This document shows, piece by piece, positions 11,361 through 22,279 of a stretch of DNA of 64,000 nucleotides (positions are counted from its first letter, which is position 1; each line of letters starts with the position of its first letter). Where the stretch lies: the NCBI RefSeq assembly GCF_000471905.2, contig NW_006500346.1, positions 1,037,208 to 1,101,207 of the forward strand. Direction: 5' to 3'. This stretch comes from Amborella trichopoda. Its lineage: Eukaryota; Streptophyta; Magnoliopsida; Amborellales; Amborellaceae. The position numbers were made by a program, and so were the translations under genes. The notes beneath the pieces are model-generated. The model saw only the letters and a list, made by a program, of their open reading frames with translations, was not told where the DNA came from and ran no database searches.

Positions 11361-11757
11361 AAAAAGTTTATATAAGGCTGCAACCTTAAAATGTAGAATT
11401 ATATATGCATCTCAAAAATCTATTGGAAAATGTTGTTTTAATGTTGAAAAACCTTCAATTGATCATCTCAACATCAAGATGTATGAATATGAAAAAAAAA
11501 AAAAAAACAATTTTGAATCCTAAAAATAGTGCATCTAGCAACACATTATCTAGACAGTCCATTTTCAAGATTCTCGTATATTTATAGATCTACTTGATTT
11601 TAACCATTATTGGAGTTTAAAATTTTATAACTAGATATAAAAATAGTTTTTCAGATAATCCTAATAATATTTATATCAAAATTACATATTATGATAAAAT
11701 TTGGAGGTGCGCCTTAATTGGATTGTTTAAGGTTGCAACCTTATAGAAACCACATCC
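11361..11757 (+). mobile_element. MITE family A, best complete copy
   Basis: This is the reference copy used here. The left end is AAAAAGTTTATATAAGGCTG, then CAACCTTA. The right end is TTAAGGTTGCAACCTTATAG, then AAACC. The terminal TATAAGGYTGCAACCTTA motif is itself palindromic. The subterminal AATTATATATGCATCTCAAA and GGAGGTGCGCCTTAATTG form a second inverted pair. No ORF of significance. At about 397 bp it is a non-autonomous DNA element. The superfamily is uncertain because no target duplication could be read. Confidence 0.7.
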
Positions 11758-12337
11758 ATATATTAATAAATTAAATTTACCACCACTTTTCTAGAGTTAT
11801 TGTTGGCATCAGACCTTTTGATAAAATCATTCACGTATGTGTGCATCTATGCGTTAAATTTTTTTTTAAAAAAATGATAAGTATTTTTTCTACAGTAGAG
11901 CACTCACACACTCTCATTTGTCTGATCCTGATTAGGCAATTAAGAGTATATTTAAATATATTTTTAAAAAAATCTTTTGTATGACTCGGATTAAGCTGAA
12001 AGTTGAAACGGCAATACATCGAAATAATACAGATAATGGGTATTTTGGTACGTCAACATATGCTGACTATGTTTGACCAAGAATTTCACATGTATTTGAT
12101 ATTGACCACCCTGAACATGGATCTGAAAAAAAAAAAAAATGAATACATATATAAGAAAATAAATTAACAAAATGTATATTTTTTATTTATTTTTTGTGCA
12201 TCTCATTTATTGGATATTTCATTTTGATCGATAATTCAATTTAATTATTCACATATCATTAGATCCCGGCGATTATTTGAGCAAATATGCATTGCAAAAA
12301 TGTGTGTGCGTTAATTTTATGGGTTTCACGCATTAAA
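11758..12337. other. intergenic, no gene seen
   Basis: AT-rich sequence with short homopolymer runs only. Confidence 0.4.
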
Positions 12338-12413
12338 ATCTTTGTTTCAAAACCTAGATCAAGCAGCTAAACCAGATCTTTGTTTCAAAACCTGGATCAA
12401 GCAGCTAGACCAG
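12338..12413. repeat. tandem duplication, 38-bp unit x2
   Basis: The unit ATCTTTGTTTCAAAACCTRG, then ATCAAGCAGCTARACCAG, occurs twice in a row with two differences. Confidence 0.8.
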
Positions 12414-12739
12414 TGACCAGTTGGACCGCTCCGTCCCAGGAAGAATCAAACCAATTATCCAGTGTGGAACCGGTCCCAAAAAAATTAAAATAATATTTTT
12501 AATTTTGAAATTTTTAAAATTAATATTTGACAAATAACAATAGGTGAGAACCAAACATTTATGTATGACACAATTACCCGATTCACTATCACCTTGTAAC
12601 AACATTTTGATTTTCATTCCCATCACTAACACGACTTCAATAGTACCTTTAAAAAGTTGACTCTTAATCTATTTCGAAAAACGGGTAGAGTAGTCTTTCC
12701 AAAAATTACTAAAAAAAAATGATCAACAATTGTCAGGCT

Positions 12740-12920
12740 ATTTAATAAAGCCATCCATAAAAATCTAGGCCAATTTGGAATTATTGGCCGAAATCAATAA
12801 AGTCATCCATGAAAAACTAGGCCAAAATCAAATTATTGGCAGAAATCAACCTCAGCCAATTATCCCAATATGAACCAACGATTTTTAAATCACTCTTTTA
12901 AGTCATCCATGAAAATAGGT
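12740..12920. repeat. imperfect tandem repeat, about 55-60 bp unit
   Basis: AATAAAGYCATCCATRAAAA, then CTAGGCCAA and AATTATTGGCMGAAATCAA recur as two adjacent units. A third partial unit (AAGTCATCCATGAAAATAGG) lies near 12900. Confidence 0.6.
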
Positions 12921-12969
12921 GGGATGGACTTGTCTTGTCAAAAAAAAAAAGTGGTATGGACTCAATTTT

Positions 12970-12970
<1 letters not shown>

Positions 12971-13053
<83 letters not shown>
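12971..13053. repeat. (TAA)n microsatellite, about 27 units
   Basis: An uninterrupted AAT/TAA trinucleotide run. Poly-Asn or poly-Leu readings across it are artefacts. Confidence 0.98.
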
Positions 13054-13057
<4 letters not shown>

Positions 13058-13337
13058 GAGGCTCATTGAAAAGGTTTTTCTAAAATAATGACATACTAAG
13101 GAGTCGATAAATCCTTCACAAAGAAAAATCTCACCAACAAACATAAGAGTATGGGCACTTACAAAAGATAAAGACTTGGGATTCATGTATGGGTTAATCC
13201 GAGCCGTCCACGTTCCAAGCAAGGCTGGCAAAACTCAAACCCATGCTTGATCATAGGTCTCCCACCAACCCAACGGTGCCACCTAACCCTAAAATTTATT
13301 TGCAAAATAAATTTCTACTAGGGTAAATTTAAGGGTT

Positions 13338-13592
13338 GAGGTTTGTATAAGGTGCCCACCTTATATTATATGAGTAAGGCGTACCTCTAGATTTTGTTGG
13401 AAGATATAGTTTCGGAGTTGGATACTTTTCAATGGGTTGAAAATCTATGTTCAACCCTAATTATAAATTTTAAAATTTTAAAATATGCAAATCAAGTAGA
13501 TCTATAACCATTTGAAGATATAAAAAATAGGCGGTCCAAATAACTCAACTTCGAAACATTCTTTTCAACTTCAAAACACTATTTTCTACTGC
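13338..13592 (-). mobile_element. MITE family A, partial reverse copy
   Basis: It begins GTTTGTATAAGGTGCCCACC and shares GGCGTACCTCTAGATTTTGT and TCAAGTAGATCTATAACCAT. The distal end is lost. Confidence 0.5.
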
Positions 13593-13735
13593 ACGTTATA
13601 GAATAAATTTTCGACCTTATTTATATATATATATATATGTGTGTGTCTGTTTTTTTAACCCTAATTAATTGGGAAATGGCTAAAATGATGATAATGGTGA
13701 TAATGGTGCACGTCATCATCCCTTCTAAAATCCAA

Positions 13736-13789
13736 AACTCTCATGGCATTTATTACACTAGCAACTCTCATGGCATTTATTACACTAGC
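13736..13789. repeat. perfect 27-bp tandem duplication
   Basis: AACTCTCATGGCATTTATTA, then CACTAGC, is repeated exactly twice. Confidence 0.95.
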
Positions 13790-14224
13790 AATTTGTGTGT
13801 GCATCTGCAGTTGTATACAGCCGCATCTAAAATATTGCAAAAAATACATAATTATTCATTAACGTTTTAAAATATTGATCAGCTGGCTAGGTTGGTCACA
13901 AGTTGGACTAATCCCGAATGTTGATTGGGGCCGGATCAAACCGATTTGCTAGTTCATGAACTAGTCCAAAAATATATATTATTTTGAAAAAAATAAAAAA
14001 TAAAATGGGTGGATTTGAGTGATTCGGCTAATCTGGATCAACTGGTTCCCTCTATAGCCTTTCAAAATCAAATTGGTTCTAGATTCTAGCTAAGAATCAA
14101 GTCCGTCCACTCCTATTCCCAATTTGGATAAGTGAGAACCAAATTGGCATTTTCTAAATCCATATATTTGGTTGTAGAAATCAATGAGTCATTTCCACCT
14201 CGCCTACCATCCATATGAAAATAA

Positions 14225-15085
14225 GGATTTCAAGCTTTGTAAAGTCTTTATGTTTTCTATCTTACAACCCCTTAAACCCCTATGATCATATATTATTGAT
14301 CTAAATAATTTGTGAAATGACTCCTTTCCATTTAAATAGACGATCCATTAGCCTTGGCCCTGTCCCTCTCAAAACTTATTTCTCTCTCAACCACCCAAAT
14401 CAATTATCTCTCTCAAAAACTCTCTCAAAACTCACTTCACTGACTTTGATCCATCAGCCAGCCATTGAAACCTTAAAAATGTCCACTGCACAGAACAAAA
14501 GAACATGACTGCTCTCCTCCCAACATATTGTTTATTGACAACACAGGACCTCATAGTGTGAGGCCACATCCAAACCAAAGCCCCCTCCATTAAAATTCAC
14601 AAAAAAAAAAAATTTAAAAAAAGAAGGAAAGTTATGTTTATGTATAAGGATCAAGACTACAAGATAAGAGAGCATTTTCTACTCCAAAACCACATAATCC
14701 ATCAAACACAGGTAATCCTTCTTCACCATGTCAAGCACAATAACGAAGCAAAACAATAGACCCATTAAAGCAGATTGATCAGAGTAGTTGTTTTAGATAA
14801 GCAAATACCCGCAAAGTTTTGAAAGAGAGACGATGGGAAGGTGGATATGTGATTTAGATCCTAGAGAGAAGGGCAAGAGACGAATTTTTGAGAGAGAGAC
14901 AGCATAGGCTAGTTTAGAGAATGAGACGAAGTGTTTGGGAGAGAGACAATATAGGTTAAGGGGGGTCTTTAGGTTTCGATGAAAGCGAGTCATTTCACAA
15001 ATTGTTTAGATCAATAGTAGATCGTCAAAGATATCTAGAGGGTTGGAATATAAAAAATACAAAAACCTTATACTGTCAAATATAT
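14225..15085. mobile_element. long-inverted-repeat element, about 0.85 kb
   Basis: The left arm contains TTGATCTAAATAATTTGTGA, then AATGACTC (about 14297-14324). The right arm contains the inverse, GAGTCATTTCACAAATTGTT, then TAGATCAA (about 14986-15013). Similarity between arms continues outward (ATCTTACAACCCC against GGGTTGGAATATAA). It also continues inward, where CTCTCTCAAAACT blocks on the left face AGAGAGAGAC blocks on the right. Long arms suggest a Mutator-like or foldback element. No transposase and no target duplication were seen. Confidence 0.5.
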
Positions 15086-15656
15086 TTAAAATCTTTGGGT
15101 CTTCTATGAAATAGGTTCCAAAAATAGGGAGTACGCAGCTTAGAGACTTGAGCTTTAAGTTTTTTTATATTTGGAGATTGATCACTAGATTCTAGAGATT
15201 ACGTCCCTAAAATTTGCCATAAAAAAAAATGTTCCTAGCATGAATTTTGCTATCTTTTTTAGAGAATAACCCCTAATATAAAATTGGAACATTGAAAGCA
15301 ACATTGAGAAAATAGAGAGAGAGAGTAGAAAATATCTTGGCAACTTGGGATTATCAAAGAGATCTCACTTTAAAAGGTAAGTATTTTCATTATTTTTTTA
15401 ATTTTTTTTTCCGAAAAACTTACCATGCATCCCTACCTCTCTGCTGTGAATGGACGGTTGGAATAACTTCAACCATAATGACATGTGAGCCACTTATTGT
15501 TCTAATCGAGCTTAGGTGGTAGGGCGCGCACCGAAGGTTGGGTAGGTCTATCAATAACTCCAACAAATTTCTTTTCTATAAATCACATGAACATAAAATT
15601 TGGTGCACGTCATCATCTCAATGGGGCGCACTAGTATAAATAAAACAAGGTAAAGT

Positions 15657-15783
15657 ATATCATCATCATCATAATTTTTTTTCAATTAATTGGGGTTGGC
15701 TACAAGAATCATGTTCCACCATTTTGCTTTATTAAAGGCTATACCCTCAGTGAGGCCACAAGTCCCAATATCCCAAGGAAAAG
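15657..15783 (-). mobile_element. RTE-clade LINE, 3' fragment, reverse
   Basis: It begins on the plus strand with (ATC)n, followed by CAATTAATTGGGGTTGGCTA, and continues into AGTGAGGCCACAAGTCCC. This is the reverse complement of the RTE 3' end and resembles 50827-50960. Confidence 0.6.
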
Positions 15784-16010
15784 TATATAATGAGACTATT
15801 TATTTTTGGTACAAGAAGGTCATAATTATATTGACTATTGGATGTACAATTGAGTGGTTGCATTCATTTTATTGATCAAGGTCAAAGTTCAAAATACAAA
15901 TTTTCAAACTTTGCGACACACCCAAGCTATCAGAATTTATATCAGATGGTTGTAAGTAACTGTGACCTTACTGTACCAAAGTAAATAGCCTCATTGTATA
16001 CAATCCTGTA
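15784..16010. mobile_element. MITE family B copy, nested in family E
   Basis: It starts GTATATAATGAGACTATTTA and ends AATAGCCTCATTGTATACAA, then TCCTGT. The two ends are inverted copies. It abuts the RTE tail, so it either inserted with or next to it. Confidence 0.6.
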
Positions 16011-16506
16011 AAACAAATATTTATAAAACATAAAATTGACCAAAATAACAATAAAACTTTCAGGGGTATTTTGTTCATTTTATTTGATCATAAATATATT
16101 TTTATATTTTATTTTAACATAAATATATTTTTATATATTTGGTAAGTGCAACCTTGAGATAGGATTAGATGCACCAAATTTGGTGTCAATATCATTAATA
16201 TAAATAAATAAAATAAAATAGTCCCTAAGCATGACATTACAATGAGGACCATCTCAATCGTTCATTCAAATAGGACGACTACGAGAGGAGAGATGCACGT
16301 AAAAATATATAAGGGTAGGAATGTGTAGTAAGGTTTTCCTTTGCTTTTTTGAAAAAAGTTTACACGTGGGCAACCAACACAGTAACTCCCAATTGCCACC
16401 ATCCAATTCGTTGGAGATTGGTGTTGGACAGGGTGATGGGGAATTACCATGTGGACTGCCCAAATTATCAATTTTTATTAATACTTTTTTACATGAATAT
16501 ATGAAG

Positions 16507-16860
16507 GAAAAAGTTTATATAAGGATGCAATCTTATAATGCAGAATGCATCATCTCACAAATCCATCGAAAAATGTAGTTTTAATGTTGAAAAATTCTTA
16601 GATTGATCATCTCGACATCGAGATGTATGACCATGAAAAATAAAAAGATTTTAAGTATCAGAAATAGTGGATTTTACAACATATTATCCATACCATCCAT
16701 TTTCATGATTTTCATATGTTTATAGATCTACTTGATTTTAACCATTTTTTAAATTTAAAATTTTATAATTAGATATAAAAATAGATTTTGAGATAATCAT
16801 AATAACATTTTACATCAAAATTATATATCATGATAAAATTTGAAAGTGTACCTTACCTCT
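16507..16860 (+). mobile_element. MITE family A copy
   Basis: The start is GGAAAAAGTTTATATAAGGA, then TGCAATCTTA. The interior matches 11361-11757 closely (GATTGATCATCTCGACATCG, ATAGATCTACTTGATTTTAA). The right TIR is lost after GAAAGTGTACCTTACC. Confidence 0.6.
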
Positions 16861-17324
16861 ACAGTTATGTACGTATGCATCGGTATGCCAACTACACCTA
16901 TATATGAATTATCTTATATTAAAAATATGAAAAGGAAAATTCAAAAAAAAAAAAAAAAAAAAAATGATTGGCTTTTCGAGAGAATGAGCCCTCAAATAAA
17001 TCGAACCATTGAAAGCAACATTGGAAAATAGGGAGAGGGGAGAATCTATTAGATAAAAGAGAGGTGGGGGAATCCATATATATATAGAGAGAGAGGAAAC
17101 CTAATGGAACTTGGAAGCCACTAACATCGCTGTTGTGTGTGATGGACCTTAGTCAAGTCACGGGCGGGCCACTGCAAGGTGTGGGCCCCGGAGAAGAAAG
17201 CGTTGCCTGGATTTTAGTCATGAATGAAACTACATTCAAAATGTAATAATGAAAATTTTGTTATATGCACCTGCAAGATCAACATGTGTATTTGCTCCTT
17301 CGGGCAAAAACCTTGGCTTGGACT

Positions 17325-17531
17325 AATTCATAGGACTACTTCATATGCACCATCAAGATCAAAGCAAGTCACATTAATTTTGACCATTGGATGTGAAATT
17401 CGGTGGCTACACTTATTTCATCGACCAAGCTCAAACTTCAGGAGAAATTTTATCGAACTTTGCGACACATCGAATGGCTGTAAGTAATTGTGACCACTTT
17501 GTATAAAAAATAAATGGTCTCATTGTATGCG
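17325..17531. mobile_element. MITE family B copy
   Basis: AATTTTGACCATTGGATGTG, TTTGCGACACATCGAATGGC and AAATGGTCTCATTGTATGCG, then ATCCC, are in family order. The left end is degraded. Confidence 0.55.
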
Positions 17532-17577
17532 ATCCCTTGTTTATATATTATAAGAGAATGTATATAATATAAATAAG

Positions 17578-17812
17578 GGATTATATACAATTATACTATT
17601 TACTTTTAATACAAGGTGGTCACAATTACTTACAACCATCCGATGTGAAATTTGATAGCTTGGATGTGTCACAAAGTTTGAAAAAATTTATTTTGAAGTT
17701 TGAACTTGGTCAATGAAATAATTGTAGCCACCCAATTTCACATCCAATGGCCAAAACTAATGTGACCACCTTGTACCAAAGCTAAATGGTATCACTCTAT
17801 ACTTTCCTTATA
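17578..17812. mobile_element. MITE family B copy, near-complete foldback
   Basis: It starts GGATTATATACAATTATACT and ends AAATGGTATCACTCTATACT, then TTCC. The two central blocks are inverted versions of each other: CATCCGATGTGAAATTTGAT and AATTTCACATCCAATGGCC. It lies 46 bp from the previous copy. Confidence 0.6.
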
Positions 17813-18062
17813 AAATAATTCATATAGAGTCTAGATAAAAACCAATGGCCTAAGTATTTTCCTCAAATTTTATTATTTTTAGTTTTTAAAAATCATTCTT
17901 TTTACATATTAATGATCATCAAGTTAAAAATTTCATATACCTAAAAAAAATTTGGGTAAAAAGTAGATCATGACGACGGGACATATGAGTTCCAAGGCTT
18001 ATAAATACCTTCTCCTAAACTAATTCGTTAATACATATTTCTCAAAAATTATATATATATAA

Positions 18063-18540
18063 GATCTTGTCAGCCTAAGGACGTACTGCTACAGTAAATG
18101 CCAATGGCCCAGATTCAATATGGGCTGATTTGACGATCTCGAATACCCATTAGTGTTTGAATTTTAATTTTTTTTTTCTACAAGTCAAATTGATCTGAAA
18201 TTTTGAGTATGTTTACATAAAAAATAGGTGAATATTAGAAAAATATAAAAAAATATTTTACAAGAAAAAATTAATCAAAATACCTTTGTAAAGTTTCAGG
18301 AGTATTTTGATCAATTTATTTTTTACGGATTATTTTTTTATATATTTTTATTAAGTGTGCCTTAATGAGAATAATATATACCTAAAATTTCAAGTGATTT
18401 GGATTTATAAAAAAAATTAAAATTTAAACATAAAAAATAATCGTGACCGTCAGATCGACCTAAATTCAATCTGGACCATTAACGTTTACTGTATCAGTCA
18501 GACAGTGGGTCTACATAATCCACTTCTATATAAATATATT
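18063..18540. mobile_element. MITE family F copy
   Basis: The ends are CTACAGTAAATGCCAATGGC and AACGTTTACTGTATCAGTCA. The core palindrome is AATCAAAATACCTTTGTAAA, then GTTTCAGGAGTATTTTGATC. It is related in its core to family E but has different ends. The second copy is at 52140-52600. Confidence 0.55.
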
Positions 18541-18879
18541 AGAAAATTAACTGGGTGAAGACATGCCCGTAACCATTTTTTCATATAAATTAACGAGATT
18601 GCGTTTTTTTTTAAGGTGTCAAGAGGCGGTGTCAAGATTGAATACCACATGAGGGTAGGGCCCCTTTCATGAAATCATAATATTTTATTATTTAGAATTT
18701 CCTCAATTGTGTCAACATTGGTTTAACGTTCAATGTTATGGCTACTTTCAATAATGTCAAGACTGCCACTTAAAGAATCTTGGAGATGGATTTTGTTGGT
18801 TCCCAAGGTGGATGAATTATATTTTAATTGAAAAGGAGATTAAAAGGCCTAAAGAAAACTTGGATAAATTATTGTTGAA

Positions 18880-19243
18880 AAAATGGTTTGATAGGGCTGC
18901 ACCTTATCAAAGATAAGTAAAGTTTCGTTTTATAATTCATAAAAAATTACAATTCAACTATGGAAAAGCCTTTACATTGATCATTTAAGCTCGAACATAT
19001 TAGTTATAAAAAATTTGGATTTTAAGCTTTAACAAAATATATTGTAACAATTTATTTAAATAGTCTATTTCACCATAAAATTAAGTGTTCATAGATCTGT
19101 AAGATATATATCATTTTTTTAATTTTAAATTTCATTATCGGTATTGAAAATTGATTTAGATGAAAATTTTAGCTATGAAAAGTACTTTCGAGACGCGCAT
19201 TTGAGATGAGGCTTTATTTTGTTTCATGAAGACAAGGCCCTAT
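18880..19243 (+). mobile_element. MITE family A, divergent subfamily copy
   Basis: It begins TGGTTTGATAGGGCTGCACC, then TTATCAAAG, and ends GAGATGAGGCTTTATTTTGT. It is close to the nested copy at 26452-26930, which starts TGGTTTGATAGGTTTAAAGT. Confidence 0.5.
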
Positions 19244-19720
19244 ATAATCTTCGTCTCTTGTTTGTTCTTAGGTCCAATGAGCTGAATTTTATTGTACTGA
19301 GGACAAAGAAAAGGCCAACTTTGACCAAATATGTGTGGCTTTTTCTTTGTAACGTGGAAGGACTATCGGTCGGACTAGAGTGTTAGAAGTCATGCATGGT
19401 AAGCCTCACTTTTTCGGTTTTTCCAATATAAGTGTCAATAGAAAATGATGAACAAGGGGCGTCTACTTATCTGAAAATGACTCAATGACAACTACTTCGT
19501 GGTTATAAATAAAAAAAATGACAACTACTTAGGTCGTTATAAATAGAAATAATTATATGTGTATCCTTTATAATTACCATAATTACTAAAATTTCTCTCA
19601 ATTTATTAAATATTATATTGTATAATTTTTTGTCCTATTTTTTGTTCCCATTTTACCCTCATATTTTATGTTGAAAATCCAAAGTCATATATTTGGAGCC
19701 GTATATGACTGTAGATCTCC

Positions 19721-19850
19721 AATGTTTGAAATCATAAAGTTACTTAACAATTTCATATTTCTAATATCTGAAAGCATAAGGTTGCTTAATAATTTCATAT
19801 TTTCAATATCTGAAATCACGAGGTCACCTTATTAGGATATTGGATTTCTT
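19721..19850. repeat. 42-bp tandem repeat, about 2.6 units
   Basis: Units start at 19721, 19763 and 19805 and begin AATATCTGAAATCATAAGGT-like. The third is truncated. Confidence 0.7.
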
Positions 19851-20404
19851 TATGAGTTCAGACATTGGATATCTGAAGTTATGAAGTTATCTTTATGTCT
19901 TTTAATTTCAACATCCAAGAGAGGGCAAAATGGGACCAAAAACGGGATTCATGTGTAATATTTAAAATTTGAGGGATTTTAGTAATTAGATTAACTATGT
20001 ATTTTTTTCGGAATGAGGGTAGATTTATGCAACTTTTAAATTATAAATTATTTTGTGGGAAGTGACACCTCAAATTGTTGCCAAAAATGCATTTTTGGTG
20101 TCAGAAAACACGCAAATTGATTATCATGATCTCAACAATCATGTACCTGAAGAAAAATAGGCTTTTTAGCCCTAACAAAAGTCTATTTTATAATAGTTTT
20201 TGGATCATTCTTTCTAAATGTTCACATGTCCATCAGATCTTCACCAGTTTCGAAACTTCACGACAAATAGTAGGGGCAGATTTAATTTGCAGACCATTAA
20301 AAGGGTTTCTAACACTAAATATGCATTTTTTAATAAAGTTTTAAAGCATTGTTTTACCAAATATTGTAAAGCCACGGCCGTATTAAAACCACACATTTAA
20401 ATTA

Positions 20405-20812
20405 GGAAAAATTTCGTATAGACCTATAATTCCCCATCTTATTTCACGGTAGACCCTCCTTCTATTTTTATTTCAAGCAGTATAAAAAAACCCTTAAGTA
20501 TTTCACCATACCCCTTCATATCTTCTCTGCCACATTTATCTACTTTTGGCCGCAATAACTAGCCCCAACAATTGTTTTATTCCATCTCAATCCAAAATGT
20601 AAAATAGAGTTAAAAAAGCTTTTGGATTGAGTTGGAATAAAACAATTTGCTGGGGCTAGTTTTTATGGCTAAAAGTGATTAAACGTGGGCAAGAAGAGAT
20701 GAGGGGGCACGGTGTAATACCTGAGGGTTTTTTTATGCCGCTTGAAAAAAAAATAGAATGAAGGTCTGCCGTAAAATAAGATGGAGAATTAGGGGTCTGT
20801 ACGAAATTTCCC
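20405..20812. mobile_element. long hairpin (foldback) element, about 408 bp
   Basis: The two halves are inverted copies over about 190 bp. The left arm reads AAATTTCGTATAGACCTATA, then ATTCCCCATCTTATTTCACG. The reverse complement of the right arm reads AAATTTCGTACAGACCCCTA, then ATTCTCCATCTTATTTTACG. Pairing runs inward to TCAATCCAAAA and TTTTGGATTGA, around a loop of about 20 nt (roughly 20601-20617). No coding capacity. A transcript through it would form a long, nearly continuous double strand. Confidence 0.75.
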
Positions 20813-20915
20813 TTCAAGTTATTCAAAATTTAAACTTATCCAGATTTTTACTCTATTAATTACTAACCAAACCTGCAGCTGATTTTGGCTTTATTTTTAG
20901 TTCATTTATTCAAAG

Positions 20916-21113
20916 AGAAATGATCTTATAAAACCCTCTCCCACCCATGTATGTAAGACCCCAAAGGATTACCATTAAAGTTGACACGGATCTCTAAAAA
21001 AGTTATTACATGGGTGTAGGACTTGACTTTTCTATAGATCCGTACCAAATTTAATGATGATTCGTTGGGGTCCTACACACATGGGTGGGGGAGGGTCCTC
21101 TAAGATCATTTCT
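20916..21113. mobile_element. short hairpin element, about 198 bp
   Basis: The left arm is AGAAATGATCTTATAAAACC, then CTCTCCCACCCATG. The right arm reverse complement is AGAAATGATCTTAGAGGACC, then CTCCCCCACCCATG. The arms extend about 80 bp. A diverged relative lies at 44715-44880. Confidence 0.65.
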
Positions 21114-21250
21114 GTTATTCAAAACCTTGTGGAACCTTTAGAAAGTTAGTAAGAAAGATAGAATCCTTGCCTCATTCATGTTAGATAGAGGTGAGGAGAG
21201 GACTATTGCGTTTATTTGTGCTAGCAAATGCTCTAAAGCAGCCTCTCTTT

Positions 21251-21548
21251 TGTTGAACTGACAGGTAGCAGCAAACATTAGAAAAGGTGAAGCCTCTCTT
21301 AAAGTAGTTCGACACAACATATATTTAGTTCGACAATGGTGTCTACATCTACGGAGGGTAAACCAGTTTATCATTAATAGGGATTACTCTGGTTTACCAT
21401 AGATTTATGGAATTATGACTATTACCTTTTAAGAAAAAAATCCCATTACTTTGGTAATCTCACAAAATATGAAACTCAATATAGGAACGTTAATATCTTG
21501 TATATACAAGATAAAAAACTCAGTATTCGGTTCCTATAACTGTCAACA
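21251..21548 (-). repeat. 3' LTR of the copia element
   Basis: It shares with 25674-25945 the blocks ACGGAGGGTAAACCAGTTTA/ACGGAGAATAAACTAGTTTA, ATGGTTTACCA-AGATTTAT and ATATGAAACTCAATA. The right edge (GTCAACA, 21548) is fixed by the polypurine tract. The left edge is placed at TGTTGAACTGACA by similarity to TGTTAAAGTTACA and is less certain. Confidence 0.65.
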
Positions 21549-21560
21549 GTCCCCCTCAAG
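21549..21560 (-). other. polypurine tract of the copia element
   Basis: On the minus strand TTGAGGGGGAC directly precedes the LTR start TGTTGACAG. This is the plus-strand priming site. Confidence 0.75.
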
Positions 21561-21639
21561 TTTGTGTGTAGATATCAATAGAGCCCAACTTGGATAGTAT
21601 TTGATGGAACATTGTCTTTACAATAGCTTTGGTAAACAT

Positions 21640-22260
21640 GTATGCAAGTTGGTATTCACTTCGAACATAATGAGAATTAATAATTTTTTACTTAAGTGAT
21701 AACCAACTTCTGTGTGTTTGGTTCTTTCATAAAAACTGGATTAGAGGCTGTATGTACAGCTGCTTGATTATCATAAAATATCTCCATAGGATTGACTGTT
21801 GGGAACCCCATATGTCGAAGTAGCTATTTTAGCCACATCAATTCATTTGTAGTTGAAGCCATAGCTCTATATTCGGCCTCTATACTGGATCGAACAACTA
21901 CATTTTTCTTATTGCTTTTTCAATTAGCTAAGTTTATTCCGATCAATGTACAATAGCAGGTAGTGGACCTGATGTCAATTGGACTACCTGCTCAATCAGT
22001 ATCAGAATAACCAATAATATCAGTGTGACCATTCGGTTTCAACCAAATACCTCTATCGGGTGACGACTTCAGATATCTGAAAATCTTATCGACAACGTCC
22101 ATATGACATAATCTAGGAGCATGCATAAATTGGCTCATAAGACTAACCGCATACATTATATTTGGTCGTGTTACAGTCAAATAAAACAATATGCCCACAA
22201 GTCTCCGAAAGCGGCCCACATCTTCAAGAGGTTTTCCATTTGTTGAATTAAGTTTGCAAT
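21640..22260 (-). pseudogene. copia RNase H and RT C-terminal region, broken
   Basis: The open segment 21992-22219 reads RRLVGILFYLTVTRPNIMYA and later SQFMHAPRLCHMDVVDKIFR, which are hallmark copia sequences between RT and RNase H. Downstream, RTKHTEVGYHLS corresponds to the RNase H end. The stretch contains several stops. Confidence 0.8.
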
Positions 22261-22279
22261 TAATATGAACATAAGTGTC

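Larger units (their letters stand above)
15410..16320 (-). mobile_element. MITE family E copy split by a nested insertion
   Basis: Family E landmarks ACATAAAATTTGGTGCACGT, then CATCTCAATGGGGCGCACTA, end near 15650. They resume near 16018 with AAATTGACCAAAATAACAAT, then the partner GGGGTATTTTGTTCATTTTA, and continue to GACGACTACGAGAGGAG. Between them sit an RTE tail and a family B element. A short duplication of AAATATATTTTTATAT occurs near 16085-16137. Confidence 0.45.

Noticed and set aside
12870..13231. poly-Asn (plus) and poly-Leu (minus) ORFs
   Set aside because: They are translations of the (TAA)n microsatellite.
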